A stretch of DNA of 64,000 nucleotides from Blautia sp. BIOML-A1 (lineage in GTDB: Bacteria; Bacillota; Clostridia; Lachnospirales; Lachnospiraceae). The position numbers were made by a program, and so were the translations under genes. The stretch is from contig NZ_WWVR01000002.1 in NCBI RefSeq assembly GCF_009883055.1, forward strand, positions 95,840 to 159,839. Reading direction: 5' to 3'. Positions 28,087 through 37,793 of this stretch are shown in pieces. Numbering within the stretch: the stretch's first letter is position 1; the number at the start of each line of letters is the position of its first letter. The notes under the pieces were generated by a model. The model was not told where the DNA came from. It did no database searches and saw only the letters and a list, made by a program, of their open reading frames with translations.

Positions 28087-29571
28087 ATGCCTGTATTTGA
28101 TTTCAGCAACACAACAACAGAGAAAAAAGATCCGGAATGTACTTATACAGTATTCCGCTCCAATGAAACAAACCCGTCACCACAGAAGCCAATCCTTGTA
28201 CTGGATAACACCAGCCGCCGGTGGAAGCATCATTCCTGTGGCGTGTTTTCAAATCCGAATCAGAAATCTTCTTTTGAATTTAAAGAAGAGGATGGCGTAT
28301 TTCCGGCAGACATTCTCAAGATAGATGCCCGTTTTGTAAGTCTTGTGAAATGGCTTGGAGAAAACCATATAAATGTACGATTATCCGGACAGAATACAGA
28401 GGATGGATATGCAGTCTATAAGATTCGAGAGACAGCCTTCGGTGGCGGAACCAAGCTCTCGGCAGAGGATGGATTTCTGCAGTTTATGATCGAACGTCTT
28501 CTTGCAAGCAATGCGCCGACAGAACTTCCCGAAAATGAAGATGAAGGTGAAGATGGAGATAATATGAAGCTCACCAGCATCCAGAGCATTACAGACTTTA
28601 TGACCTGCGCAGGAAGAACCATGCCGGACAATATTCGGCTCTGGGCGAGAAGAAATCTTGCAGTAGCCCGTTCTCATGAGGTATCTCAGGAAGAAAGGCG
28701 ACATGCACAGCGAGCGTTGTCTATCATGATGAACATTCAGTGGAAGAATGATTATTTTGAATCGATTGATCCTGTGGAGACACGCCGTATCCTGGATGAA
28801 GAACTTTACGGAATGGAGAAAGTAAAACAGAGAATCATTGAGACGATCATTCAGATCAACCGTACTCATACACTGCCAGCTTATGGCCTTCTTCTTGTAG
28901 GCCCGGCTGGAACCGGTAAATCTCAGATCGCATATGCCGTGGCACGTATTCTGAAACTTCCGTGGACAACTCTGGATATGAGTTCCATCAATGATCCGGA
29001 ACAGCTGACAGGAAGTTCTCGTGTATATGCCAATGCAAAACCGGGAATTATCATGGAGGCATTTTCCATGGCTGGTGAATCTAATCTGGTATTCATCATT
29101 AACGAACTGGATAAAGCAACGAATGGAAAGGGAAATGGAAATCCGGCAGATGTACTTCTCACACTTCTGGATAATCTGGGATTTACAGACAACTATATGG
29201 AATGTATGGTTCCGACAGTTGGTGTCTATCCAATTGCAACAGCGAATGATAAGGCACAGATCAGTGCACCGCTGATGTCCCGCTTTGCGGTCATTGAACT
29301 TCCGGATTATACAGCAGAAGAGAAAAAGGTGATATTCTCAAGATTTGCTCTTCCGAAAGTTTTAAAGAGGATGAATCTTAAAGAAGAAGAGTGTGTGATT
29401 GCACCGGACGGACTGGAGGCAGTGATCGAACAGTTTGCGGATACGACAGGAATCCGTGATCTGGAGCAGGCGGCAGAGCATATCGCAGCACATGCACTGT
29501 ATCAGATAGAGGTAAATAAGGTGGCATCCGTAACTTTCGATGCTGAGATGGTAAAGAAATTATTTGAGTAG
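28087..29571 (+). CDS. AAA-family ATPase with unknown N-terminal domain
   Basis: A 494-residue protein. The last 260 residues are an AAA+ module: Walker A GPAGTGKS (near 273-280), Walker B LVFIINELDKA (near 334-344), sensor-1 region PIATAND and a sensor-2-type C-terminal helical domain (DTTGIRDLEQAAEHI). The ATPase core resembles the Lon/MoxR-like branch, but no protease domain follows. The first 200 residues have no motif I recognise. AAAGGGGG precedes the ATG. Coupling to topB suggests a link with DNA or replication, but that is only from position. Confidence 0.75.
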   Translation: MPVFDFSNTTTEKKDPECTYTVFRSNETNPSPQKPILVLDNTSRRWKHHSCGVFSNPNQKSSFEFKEEDGVFPADILKIDARFVSLVKWLGENHINVRLSGQNTEDGYAVYKIRETAFGGGTKLSAEDGFLQFMIERLLASNAPTELPENEDEGEDGDNMKLTSIQSITDFMTCAGRTMPDNIRLWARRNLAVARSHEVSQEERRHAQRALSIMMNIQWKNDYFESIDPVETRRILDEELYGMEKVKQRIIETIIQINRTHTLPAYGLLLVGPAGTGKSQIAYAVARILKLPWTTLDMSSINDPEQLTGSSRVYANAKPGIIMEAFSMAGESNLVFIINELDKATNGKGNGNPADVLLTLLDNLGFTDNYMECMVPTVGVYPIATANDKAQISAPLMSRFAVIELPDYTAEEKKVIFSRFALPKVLKRMNLKEEECVIAPDGLEAVIEQFADTTGIRDLEQAAEHIAAHALYQIEVNKVASVTFDAEMVKKLFE

Positions 29572-29586
29572 ATAATACAGTAACAT

Positions 29587-29633
29587 AAAAAACAGGGGAT
29601 GTGTAAAGAAGAATACACAATACCCTGTTTTTT
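29587..29633. terminator. Bidirectional terminator
   Basis: AAAACAGGG ... CCCTGTTTT with an inner TGTGT/ACACA pairing and a final T-run. It lies between convergent genes. Confidence 0.85.
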
Positions 29634-29686
29634 GCTTTAGTGTAATATGTTTGTTTTGTTCTGATGCCTGTAATTCCCGGGATGGA

Positions 29687-31405
29687 TCAGTGGAAGCTCT
29701 TGAGCCAGTTTACAAGAGAATCGTGCCAGACATTATCATAGACAGTTTTTTTCATCTGATCGGTAACAGGTCCATTGTTTGCCATTCTGGAAAGAATGGA
29801 CGCCTGCAATTCTTCTACAGTCATGTCTTCCGGAGATTTGTTCGGATCAACCTTTACAGGTTCTTTTTCTTCGGCATTTTCATCGGATGCAGAGACCGCA
29901 ACAGTTTCTGATGCTTCCTGTACAGTTTCTTCAACGGAAGATACTTCTTCAGCAGAAGAAATATCAGTTACAGTTTCCTCAGCTTCTGCCTGTTCAGATG
30001 TCGGTTCGGAAATTGGAATAACTGGTCTGGAAGCAGTCTCTTTAATCTGTACAGGGGTATATTCAGGCATCTCACAGGCAGGCACCCAGATTTCGCCGCT
30101 GTTTCCATGAAGTGTCACATTGATTCGGCCATTTTCTACAGAAACTTTCTGTCCGGTAAGTGTTCCGACATATTCGGCTGCATTTCCGGCAGGAAGATTC
30201 ATTCCGGCATCATTGTCATCGTTATTTACGGTGACGATCACGCGGATGCCATCAAGATCACGTGCAAATGCAAACTGACGGTTTGTAAGCATAAGTTCTG
30301 CATAGCTTCCGTAACTTAAGGCAGGAGTGTTCTGTCTGATCTTTCCAAGTGCAGAAATCAGGGCCGTGCAGGAATTAGTCTTTACTGCATCTGCATAGTC
30401 CTTAAGCTCCAGGGCAGGTCTCAGACTATCATCAGAAGATCGTTCCTTGCGTCCTTCAATTCCGAACTCAGAGCCATAATAGATACTTGGAACTCCGGGA
30501 AGAGTATAAAGAAGTACATGAACTGGGTTGAAATGCGCTTTATTGGACAGCTTGGTATAGATTCGTTCTACATCATGATTGTCTACGAAGTTGTAAAGAT
30601 CGAGATTTCCCATATTCTGGAGATATTTCACGGTATGAGCGATCTCAAAATAGTTGTGGTCATTATGTCCGCTGTAAAGAGCTTTGTGAAGCGCGTAGTT
30701 TGTAACACTGTGAAGAGTCTCTCCATTTACCCAGCGGCTGTAATCACCATGAATAACTTCACCCATCAGCCAGAAGTCAGGTTTGACTTCCTCGGCAGTA
30801 CGGCGAAGGGCACGCATGAAATCAAAGTCAAGGACATCGGCAGCATCGAGACGGATTCCATCGACATCAAACTCAGAAACCCAGTAGCGGATCACATTAC
30901 AGATATAATTCTGTACTTCAGGATTTCTCTGATTTAACTTGACAAGAAGATTATATCCTCCCCAGTTATCATAGGAAAATCCGTCATTATATTCGTTGTT
31001 TCCCCAGAAATTAACGTTACAGTACCAGTTAAGATATCTGGAATGTTCACGATTCTGCTGGATATCTTTGAAAGCGAAGAAATCACGGCCGGTGTGGTTG
31101 AATACGCCGTCAAAAATAACCTTAATGTTTTTTTCATGACATGCCTTTACAAAGGCAGTCAGATCTTCGTTGGTTCCAAGACGGGAATCCAGTTTCTTAT
31201 AATCTGTGGTTTCATATCCGTGTCCGACACTTTCAAAAAGTGGACCAATGTACAGAGCAGTACATCCGATTTCTTTGATGTGATCAATCCAGGGAAGAAG
31301 AGTATTCAGACGGTGCACAGGTTCGCTGTAATCATTCTGCTTTGGAGCACCCGCAAGGCCTAAAGGATAAATATGATAAAAAATAGCTTCGTTATACCAA
31401 CTCAT
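29687..31405 (-). CDS. GH13 alpha-glucan hydrolase (cyclomaltodextrinase/amylase-like)
   Basis: A 572-residue protein with a GH13 domain in residues 1-440. Conserved regions are VIFDGVFNHTG (I), VDGIRLDAADVLD with the nucleophile Asp (II), FWLMGEVIHGD with the acid Glu (III) and NFVDNHDVER (IV). Residues about 455-540 are an acidic, Ser/Val/Glu-rich low-complexity insert, followed by a short helical C-terminus (EELQASILSRMANN). No signal peptide, so it likely works on imported maltodextrins. The start ATG is directly preceded by an AACGAGATGATTAG-like weak site. It lies downstream of pckA but behind that gene's terminator. Confidence 0.85.
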   Translation of the reverse strand: MSWYNEAIFYHIYPLGLAGAPKQNDYSEPVHRLNTLLPWIDHIKEIGCTALYIGPLFESVGHGYETTDYKKLDSRLGTNEDLTAFVKACHEKNIKVIFDGVFNHTGRDFFAFKDIQQNREHSRYLNWYCNVNFWGNNEYNDGFSYDNWGGYNLLVKLNQRNPEVQNYICNVIRYWVSEFDVDGIRLDAADVLDFDFMRALRRTAEEVKPDFWLMGEVIHGDYSRWVNGETLHSVTNYALHKALYSGHNDHNYFEIAHTVKYLQNMGNLDLYNFVDNHDVERIYTKLSNKAHFNPVHVLLYTLPGVPSIYYGSEFGIEGRKERSSDDSLRPALELKDYADAVKTNSCTALISALGKIRQNTPALSYGSYAELMLTNRQFAFARDLDGIRVIVTVNNDDNDAGMNLPAGNAAEYVGTLTGQKVSVENGRINVTLHGNSGEIWVPACEMPEYTPVQIKETASRPVIPISEPTSEQAEAEETVTDISSAEEVSSVEETVQEASETVAVSASDENAEEKEPVKVDPNKSPEDMTVEELQASILSRMANNGPVTDQMKKTVYDNVWHDSLVNWLKSFH

Positions 31406-31436
31406 GTCTAATCATCTCGTTTCATAGTATTTATGA

Positions 31437-31475
31437 TAAAAAAAAGCATGGGGCTGTCGATAAACGGCAGCCCCT
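31437..31475 (-). terminator. Terminator of pckA
   Basis: On the minus strand GGGGCTG pairs with CAGCCCC across an 11-base loop (31450-31474), followed by a T-run corresponding to 31437-31445. Confidence 0.85.
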
Positions 31476-31498
31476 GGGTTTTGCTAATGGTTATGAAA

Positions 31499-33103
31499 TT
31501 ATAACTGAGGACCAGCAGCAACAAGTGCTTTGCCAGCTTCATTTCCTTCATATTTAGCGAAGTTCTTGATGAATCTTGCAGCAAGATCTTTTGCTTTTTC
31601 TTCCCACTGAGCAGCATCTGCGTATGTGTCACGTGGGTCAAGGATTCCTGTATCAACGCCTGTAAGTTCTGTAGGAACTTCAAAGTTGAAGTATGGAATT
31701 GTCTTGGTAGGAGCGTTGTTGATATCTCCGTTGAGGATAGCATCGATGATACCACGAGTGTCTTTAATGGAGATACGTTTGCCTGTTCCATTCCATCCTG
31801 TGTTAACGAGGTAAGCTTTTGCTCCGCTCTGTTCCATTTTCTTAACAAGCTCTTCTGCATATTTTGTTGGGTGCAGTTCCAGGAATGCCTGGCCGAAGCA
31901 AGCTGAGAATGTAGGTGTAGGCTCTGTGATTCCACGCTCTGTACCAGCAAGTTTTGCTGTGAATCCGGACAGGAAGTAGTACTGTGTCTGAGCTTCTGTC
32001 AGGATAGATACTGGAGGAAGTACGCCGAATGCATCTGCGGACAGGAAGATTACGTTCTTAGCTGCCGGTGCAGAAGAGATCGGGCGAACGATTTTTTCGA
32101 TGTGGTCGATCGGATAGGAAACACGAGTGTTCTCTGTTACGCTCTTATCGTTGAAGTCAATCTTTCCGTTTGCATCAACTGTTACGTTCTCAAGAAGAGC
32201 GTTACGTTTGATTGCATTGTAGATGTCCGGCTCAGAGTCTTTGTCAAGGTTGATAACCTTAGCATAGCATCCGCCTTCAAAGTTGAATACACCGTTGTCA
32301 TCCCAGCCGTGCTCGTCATCACCGATCAGGAGACGTTTCGGGTCTGTGGAAAGAGTTGTTTTACCTGTTCCGGAAAGTCCGAAGAAGATAGCTGTGTTTT
32401 CGCCATTCATGTCTGTGTTAGCAGAGCAGTGCATAGCTGCGATGCCTTTCAGTGGAAGGAAGTAGTTCATCATAGAGAACATACCTTTCTTCATTTCTCC
32501 GCCGTACCATGTGTTGATGATAACCTGCTCTTTGGATGTAATGTTGAACATTACAGCTGTTTCAGAGTTGAGGCCAAGTTCTTTGTAGTTTTCAACTTTT
32601 GCTTTGGAAGCATTGTATACAACGAAATCTGGCTCAAATGTCTCAAGTTCTTCAGCTGTTGGCTGGATGAACATGTTTGTAACAAAGTGTGCCTGCCATG
32701 CAACTTCAACGATGAAACGGATAGCCATACGAGTATCAGCGTTAGCACCGCAGAATGCGTCAACTACGAAAAGTTTCTTGTTGGAAAGTTCTTTCTGAGC
32801 AAGTGCTTTACAAGCTGCCCAAGCTTCCTGTGTTGCAGGATGGTTGTCATTCTTGTATTCATCAGAAGTCCACCAAACGGTATCTTTGGAGTTCTCATCC
32901 ATAACGATGAATTTATCTTTAGGAGAACGTCCTGTATAGATACCTGTCATAACGTTAACAGCGCCAAGTTCTGTTTCCTGTCCTACTTCGAAGCCTTCAA
33001 GACCTGCTTTAGTCTCTTCCTCGAATAATACTTCATAAGAAGGATTGTATACAACTTCTGTTGTACCTGTGATGCCATACTTAGTTAAATCGATTTTTGC
33101 CAT
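31499..33103 (-). CDS. pckA: Phosphoenolpyruvate carboxykinase (ATP)
   Basis: A 534-residue ATP-type PEPCK. It interconverts oxaloacetate and PEP with ATP; in fermenting anaerobes the CO2-fixing direction is common. Motifs: [10 protein letters not shown], the kinase-1a P-loop [11 protein letters not shown], the kinase-2 region DDEHGW and GRGIPCF-like C-terminal features. ATG 33103 follows AGAGAGGTAAATGTAAG; the frame extends to 33136 without a site. Codon bias is as strong as in gap/pgk, suggesting high expression. Confidence 0.96.
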   Translation of the reverse strand: MAKIDLTKYGITGTTEVVYNPSYEVLFEEETKAGLEGFEVGQETELGAVNVMTGIYTGRSPKDKFIVMDENSKDTVWWTSDEYKNDNHPATQEAWAACKALAQKELSNKKLFVVDAFCGANADTRMAIRFIVEVAWQAHFVTNMFIQPTAEELETFEPDFVVYNASKAKVENYKELGLNSETAVMFNITSKEQVIINTWYGGEMKKGMFSMMNYFLPLKGIAAMHCSANTDMNGENTAIFFGLSGTGKTTLSTDPKRLLIGDDEHGWDDNGVFNFEGGCYAKVINLDKDSEPDIYNAIKRNALLENVTVDANGKIDFNDKSVTENTRVSYPIDHIEKIVRPISSAPAAKNVIFLSADAFGVLPPVSILTEAQTQYYFLSGFTAKLAGTERGITEPTPTFSACFGQAFLELHPTKYAEELVKKMEQSGAKAYLVNTGWNGTGKRISIKDTRGIIDAILNGDINNAPTKTIPYFNFEVPTELTGVDTGILDPRDTYADAAQWEEKAKDLAARFIKNFAKYEGNEAGKALVAAGPQL

Positions 33104-33195
33104 CTTACATTTACCTCTCTTCTTTATTGGAGCCATCTATATGCTGGCTACTTTAACCTCTAAGAAGTGGAACACTCCGACTTCTCATAGAGATT

Positions 33196-33223
33196 ATTAT
33201 ACATAATTCATCAATAAAAGCAA
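33196..33223 (-). promoter_or_regulatory. Promoter of pckA
   Basis: On the minus strand: TTGCTT (33223-33218), 16-base spacer, TATAAT (33201-33196), giving a leader of about 85 bases. The leader contains an AGAAGT/ACTTCT inverted repeat (33155-33186 area). Confidence 0.6.
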
Positions 33224-33289
33224 TAAAAAAACAATTAAATTTTGAAAAATGATAATAATTTAACAGTTTGTGACAGCTTATGGAAGCAG

Positions 33290-33332
33290 AAAATAAAAAA
33301 GCAGCTACCGGATGGTAAGTTTCCGGTAGCTG
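33290..33332 (-). terminator. Terminator of the MATE gene
   Basis: On the minus strand GCTACCGGAA pairs with TCCGGTAGC and is followed by TGCTTTTTTATTTT. The stem overlaps the last codons of the MATE gene. Confidence 0.8.
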
Positions 33333-34663
33333 ACAGCAAAGTAAATGATTTCCGCGATGGCCGTGATGACCCAAGAAAAAAAGTAAAGAAGATATAATCC
33401 CGGGATAGTATGGAAATAAACAAAAACTGTATAGACCCATACAATTCGAAAAACACAGGAACCAAGAATGATAATGATCGTCGGTACGATGGTCTTTCCG
33501 ATTCCGCGTGATGCTGCAAGTGAAGCATCCATAAAAGCGGACACAGCATAAGAAAAAGACATGATGCGGATCCTCTGCATCCCCGCTTCGATGACTGCTT
33601 CATCGGTGGCAAACAGAGAAAGGAACTGATGCCCAAAAAGAAACAGCAGAAGACCAAGTATGGCACCGGCAGTAAAAGCATAAAACAGACTTATAAAATA
33701 ACTCTGAAGTATTCTTTTTTTATTACCTGCACCGAAGTTCTGACTGATGAAACTGGAGCATCCGGTGTAAAAGGCATACATGACATTAAAAATCAGTGTG
33801 TCTGCATTTGTAGCGGCCGCACTTCCGGAGACCATAACGGTATCAAAAGAGTTGACGCCGACCTGTACAAACAGATTGGCAATCGCAAAAATCGCATTCT
33901 GGATCCCCGCCGGAATTCCGATCATCAGAATTGAAACCGCAATGTTTTTGTGTAACCGGATATTCTTTAAACTGACATGACATTCATCCCTGCGTCGAAA
34001 AAGATGGTTCATGATCAGGGCAGCAGAAACATATTGTGCAATGGCACTGGCGGCCGCAACTCCGGCAGCAGCCATATGAAGAACAATGACAAAAAACAGG
34101 TTCAGAATAACATTCAGAACACCTGCAAATGCGAGATAATAAAGCGGACGCCGGGTTTCTCCCCGGGCACTTAAAATGCCGTTGCCGAAGTTATAGATTC
34201 CCATTGCAGGAAGTCCGAACGCATAGATCTTAAGATAAAGCGTTGCCTGTTGGAGCAGATCATCCTTGGTGTGCAAAAGCATGAGCATCCATTCTGAAAA
34301 GAAGAAACAGACAGTTCCCATCAGCAGTCCCATCAATGCACAGAGCAAAAGGGACGTATGTACGTTTTCTATGGTGCGCTGCTCATCTCTGGCACCAAGT
34401 GTGTGTGCAACACAGACATTGACACCACTTCCCATACCGATCAGAAATCCGACAAATAAAGTTACCAGCAGGGTAGTAGAACCGACGGCACCAAGTGCCC
34501 TATAATCAGCGAATCTTCCAACGACAGCCACATCACTTAAATTGAACATGACTTCGAGAAGTTGAGAGCACATCAGCGGGATGCTGAAAAGAAAAAGATT
34601 ACGCCACAAAGAGCCCGTCGTCATAGTAATGGAACGGGCTTTTTTCTTTGAATTATCACACAT
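33305..34663 (-). CDS. MATE-family efflux transporter
   Basis: A 452-residue protein with about 12 TM segments in two similar halves, as in the MATE family that exports drugs or metabolites with Na+ or H+. The N-terminal half begins LFLFSIPLMCSQLLEVMFNLSDVAVVGRFA, with the common PxxxxQxxxxxxNxxDxxxVG pattern. I start it at ATG 34663, 7 bases after a GAGG site; the frame runs on to 34855 but that part overlaps structured intron-like DNA and is not protein-like. First of three intact MATE genes in the window. Confidence 0.9.
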   Translation of the reverse strand: MCDNSKKKARSITMTTGSLWRNLFLFSIPLMCSQLLEVMFNLSDVAVVGRFADYRALGAVGSTTLLVTLFVGFLIGMGSGVNVCVAHTLGARDEQRTIENVHTSLLLCALMGLLMGTVCFFFSEWMLMLLHTKDDLLQQATLYLKIYAFGLPAMGIYNFGNGILSARGETRRPLYYLAFAGVLNVILNLFFVIVLHMAAAGVAAASAIAQYVSAALIMNHLFRRRDECHVSLKNIRLHKNIAVSILMIGIPAGIQNAIFAIANLFVQVGVNSFDTVMVSGSAAATNADTLIFNVMYAFYTGCSSFISQNFGAGNKKRILQSYFISLFYAFTAGAILGLLLFLFGHQFLSLFATDEAVIEAGMQRIRIMSFSYAVSAFMDASLAASRGIGKTIVPTIIIILGSCVFRIVWVYTVFVYFHTIPGLYLLYFFSWVITAIAEIIYFAVSYRKLTIR

Positions 34664-34783
34664 AACACAAACCTCAATATTGATTTTCTCATCTGTCTTT
34701 AAGATACCCCAGTATCTGGACTTTGTAAAGAGAGTACACAAAAAAAGTAAGAGGAAAAAATGCTTTTTGTATTGTGGAAGCGT

Positions 34784-34925
34784 GCCCAGTAAAGCTGGGG
34801 CACACCAGTCGGTGAAAGTCCGACTATGGTAATCACCAGTGAGCCATATAGTCAAATCCGGTGCGTTGTAGTAATACAGGGTACTAAGCGGATGGGTAAT
34901 GTAGCTTCATAAGAAGTGCTAACAA
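34784..34925 (+). mobile_element. Group II intron-like RNA fragment
   Basis: The stretch contains successive hairpins: GCCCAG/CTGGGC (34784-34801), then AGTCGG-TGAAAGT-CCGACT (34807-34825). The loop GTGAAAGTCC and the following GGTAATCACCAG recall the domain I region of bacterial group II introns. No reverse transcriptase or domain V follows, so it would be a truncated 5' remnant. An alternative is another small structured RNA. Confidence 0.4.
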
Positions 34926-35251
34926 TCATACAGACCGCAATATAAAGTGAATAAAAAATCTGTTGCTTTTCGTCTGAGAGAAGTTCTTTGATGGTCTCAT
35001 AATAATCCGGGTAGTAGGTTTTTCGTAACTTTTAATGCAGCTTTTGCAGATGGAAGAATAAGAAGCGTCAGTAGACATGGAAATTAAACTGCGATTAAAT
35101 GGAATCATGATAACAAAAAAATTATAAAAAACAGAAAAAAATGCAACCAAACAGAAAAAAATACGTTATATATACATAGAAAACATTAATATGGCTCACT
35201 GCAAATAATTTACCTGCATAAAAACACTAATATACAGGGGAGAAATGTGAT
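34926..35251. other. Gene-free decayed region
   Basis: AT-rich DNA with no convincing frame. A 74-codon minus-strand frame (34926-35150) lacks a ribosome binding site and recognisable features. A direct repeat AAACAGAAAAAAAT occurs near 35129 and 35149. I see no RNA gene or operator here. Confidence 0.4.
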
Positions 35252-35641
35252 ATGGAAGATACACATATTATAAATTTATTTTTAGAAAGATCAGAAGATG
35301 CAATTCGCCAGGTAGAAGTAAAGTACGAAAAATTTTGCTTTAAGATTGCATGGAATATTTTATATAACACAGAAGATTCAGAAGAATGCGTAAATGATAC
35401 GTGGCTGATAACGTGGAATAAGATTCCGCCCAAAACGCCAACAAAATTAGCTGCCTTTCTGGGAAAAATAACTAGAAATTTAGCATTGGATAATTTCAGA
35501 AAGAAAAATGCTTCAAGAAGAGCAGATACACATATGATGGATATTTGTGGTGAAGTGAAAAAACTGGAAAATACAATAAAGGATTATGTGGAAGAGGATA
35601 TAAAGAAAAAGGAGATTTTGAACAGGGAACAGGTTCTGTAA
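35252..35641 (+). pseudogene. Truncated ECF sigma-70 factor
   Basis: A 129-residue product with an ECF sigma region 2: NILYNTEDSEECVNDTWLITW matches the core-binding and -10 recognition helices. The expected region 4 (about 60 further residues, with the helix-turn-helix) is missing. After residue 120 the sequence slides into a different frame that codes for SLHICFGEELKVIDQKWLL up to a stop near 35724 and looks like the tail of an unrelated gene. That suggests a deletion fused two remnants. AGGGGAG precedes the ATG. It cannot act as a complete sigma factor as it stands. Confidence 0.65.
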
Positions 35642-35808
35642 GTCTTCATATCTGTTTTGGAGAAGAACTCAAAGTGATCGACCAGAAATGGCTGCTCAGG
35701 ACAAAATATCAGAAAAAAGAATAAGAAATATAAAATAAGCAGATTGTCTGATGATAAGATGATATAATTAAGAGAGACATATTCAGAATACTGAAAGGAA
35801 GATGAAAT

Positions 35809-37095
35809 ATGAGTCGTTTGATTTTTCATATAGATGTAAACAGTGCATTCCTTTCATGGGAATCTGCGCGGAGAGTAAAAGAAGGTTTGCCGGATCTGAG
35901 GGATATTCCGGCTTGCATCGGAGGAGATCCAAAGAAACGGACAGGAATCGTAGTGGCAAAATCAATTCCGGCAAAGAAATATGGGATTCAGACGGGAGAG
36001 CCGATGGCAATGGCCCTCCGCAAGTGTCCGGAGCTTGTGATCGTGCAGAGCGATTTTGAACTCTATGTAAAATGCTCCAGAGCTTTCAAAGAAATCTGTG
36101 CATCTTACACACCAATCATGGAATCATTTTCTATTGATGAGGTTTTTCTGGATATGACAGGAATGTCATTGCTTTATCCGGATCCGATCGCGGCTGCTCA
36201 TGAAATCAAAGACAGGATACACAGAGAACTGGGATTTACTGTAAATGTGGGAATTTCCACAAATAAATTACTGGCCAAAATGGCCTCTGATTTTGAAAAA
36301 CCAGACAAAGTCCACACTCTGTTTCCGGAGGAGATTGAGTCCAGGATGTGGCCGCTTCCGGTGAGAAATCTGCTTTTTCTTGGGAAAGCTTCAGAGAAGA
36401 AACTGAACGAAGTCGGAATCCATACGATTGGAGATCTGGCTCGCGTAAAAGAATCAGATATCCAGATATTGCTGGGCAATAAAAACGGACATCAGCTTTA
36501 CCAGTATGCTCGCGGAATTGATGATTCACCGGTCAGGGAACAGGCTGATGAGGCAAAGGGTTTCAGTGCAGAGACGACATTTAACGAAGATATTATCTCA
36601 TTGGAACAGGTGTTTCCGATTCTTCTGGAGCAGTGCGATATTGTAACAACAAGAATGCGCAGGCAACAGAAAAAATGTCTGTCTGTAGCTGTTACTTTCC
36701 GTACATTGGACTTCAAAAAGAGATCACATCAGGCTACCTTTCAGAATGCAACCGATGTGACAGATGAAATCTACAGGATGGCAAAAAAATTATTCAGAGA
36801 GTTCTGGAAGGGTGAACCACTTCGATTGATCGGAGTAGCATTGACGAATCTTTTTGATGATGGGTACGAGCAGCTATCATTGTTCGAAAATACGGAAAAT
36901 AAAGAACGTCACAGAAAATTAGATGCAGCACTGGACAGTATCCGCCAGAAGTACGGTAATGACAAAATCACCCGTGCGAGCATTATGAACAGCAATTCAG
37001 GTATTGCACGAAAAGCCCGTGCACAGATGCAGAATGAACTCGAAGTAAGACATAGAAAACAGGCAGAGAAAGGCAAAGATAATGGAAATATTTGA
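35809..37095 (+). CDS. dinB: Y-family DNA polymerase IV
   Basis: A 428-residue translesion polymerase. Motifs: IFHIDVNSAFLSWE at the N-terminus (first catalytic Asp), ESFSIDEVFLDMTG (catalytic Asp/Glu pair), the thumb/helix-hairpin-helix region TIGDLARVKESDI and the little-finger domain to about 350. The C-terminal QLSLFENTENKE resembles a beta-clamp-binding motif (QLSLF), as expected. AGGAAGATGA precedes the ATG. It overlaps the next gene by 14 bases. Confidence 0.94.
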   Translation: MSRLIFHIDVNSAFLSWESARRVKEGLPDLRDIPACIGGDPKKRTGIVVAKSIPAKKYGIQTGEPMAMALRKCPELVIVQSDFELYVKCSRAFKEICASYTPIMESFSIDEVFLDMTGMSLLYPDPIAAAHEIKDRIHRELGFTVNVGISTNKLLAKMASDFEKPDKVHTLFPEEIESRMWPLPVRNLLFLGKASEKKLNEVGIHTIGDLARVKESDIQILLGNKNGHQLYQYARGIDDSPVREQADEAKGFSAETTFNEDIISLEQVFPILLEQCDIVTTRMRRQQKKCLSVAVTFRTLDFKKRSHQATFQNATDVTDEIYRMAKKLFREFWKGEPLRLIGVALTNLFDDGYEQLSLFENTENKERHRKLDAALDSIRQKYGNDKITRASIMNSNSGIARKARAQMQNELEVRHRKQAEKGKDNGNI

Positions 37096-37651
37096 TATCA
37101 TAGACGAAAACGGAAATCCCACAGGCAAAACAGTAACCCGCGAAAAAGCCCATACAGATGGAATTCCACACAGAACAGCCCATATCTGGATCATCCGTAA
37201 AAAAGACGGCAGAGTACAGGTTTTGCTTCAGAAACGTTCCATGAATAAAGATTCCTTCCCAGGTAAATTTGATACCTCATCTGCGGGGCATATACAGGTC
37301 GGTGATGAGCCGCAGGAATCTGCAATCCGTGAACTGCATGAGGAACTGGGAATCCAGGCTTCACCGGATCAGCTGGAATTTGCGGGAACTTTTCCAATCT
37401 CCTTCGAAAAAGAATTTCATGGAAAAATGTTTCGCGATGAAGAAATTGCATTTGTATATATCTATGATCAGCCGGTAGATATCAGCAAGCTGGTTTTGCA
37501 GAAAGAAGAGGTAGAAGCTGTAGAATGGTTTGATTTTGAAGAAACATGTGAGGGATGCAGAAAAAACAGAGACAAATTCTGCGTGCCGAGTGGTGGATTT
37601 GAGGTGGTGAAGAAATATCTGGAGAGGCAGAATCAGCAGATAAAAGAATAA
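37082..37651 (+). CDS. NUDIX hydrolase
   Basis: A 189-residue NUDIX protein. N-terminal EIFDIIDENGNPTGKTVTR with HRTAHIWI is typical of the group containing IPP isomerase-like and NTP-pyrophosphatase members; the Nudix box is GHIQVGDEP...ESAIRELHEELGI (G-x5-E-x7-REUxEELGI) with all key acids. It hydrolyses nucleoside diphosphates linked to another group; substrate not predictable. The 14-base overlap with dinB suggests translational coupling, perhaps for nucleotide-pool cleaning with lesion bypass. Confidence 0.9.
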   Translation: MEIFDIIDENGNPTGKTVTREKAHTDGIPHRTAHIWIIRKKDGRVQVLLQKRSMNKDSFPGKFDTSSAGHIQVGDEPQESAIRELHEELGIQASPDQLEFAGTFPISFEKEFHGKMFRDEEIAFVYIYDQPVDISKLVLQKEEVEAVEWFDFEETCEGCRKNRDKFCVPSGGFEVVKKYLERQNQQIKE

Positions 37652-37793
37652 CTTTATGGTCAGAATGATTTTATAAGGCAATTTGTGGATAAACCTCAAG
37701 AAGTCTCTCTCATGTTAATTTTTGGGTTACTTTTTCAGGGTTTTATGTTAGACTGTCAATGTATATTAAAAAAGAGTGGAGGGAAACTCGAGT

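Noticed and set aside
32102-33028. Plus-strand frame opposite pckA
   Set aside because: Antisense to a highly expressed, motif-complete gene.
34664-34855. Long N-terminal extension of the minus-strand MATE frame
   Set aside because: It reads antisense through structured intron-like DNA, has no ribosome binding site, and the true MATE N-terminus begins after 34663.
34926-35150. Minus-strand 74-codon frame
   Set aside because: No start signal, composition typical of reverse-read AT-rich DNA, no recognisable features.
37652-37793. Intergenic DNA before YfcC as a riboswitch
   Set aside because: I found no recognisable aptamer words or terminator/antiterminator pair.
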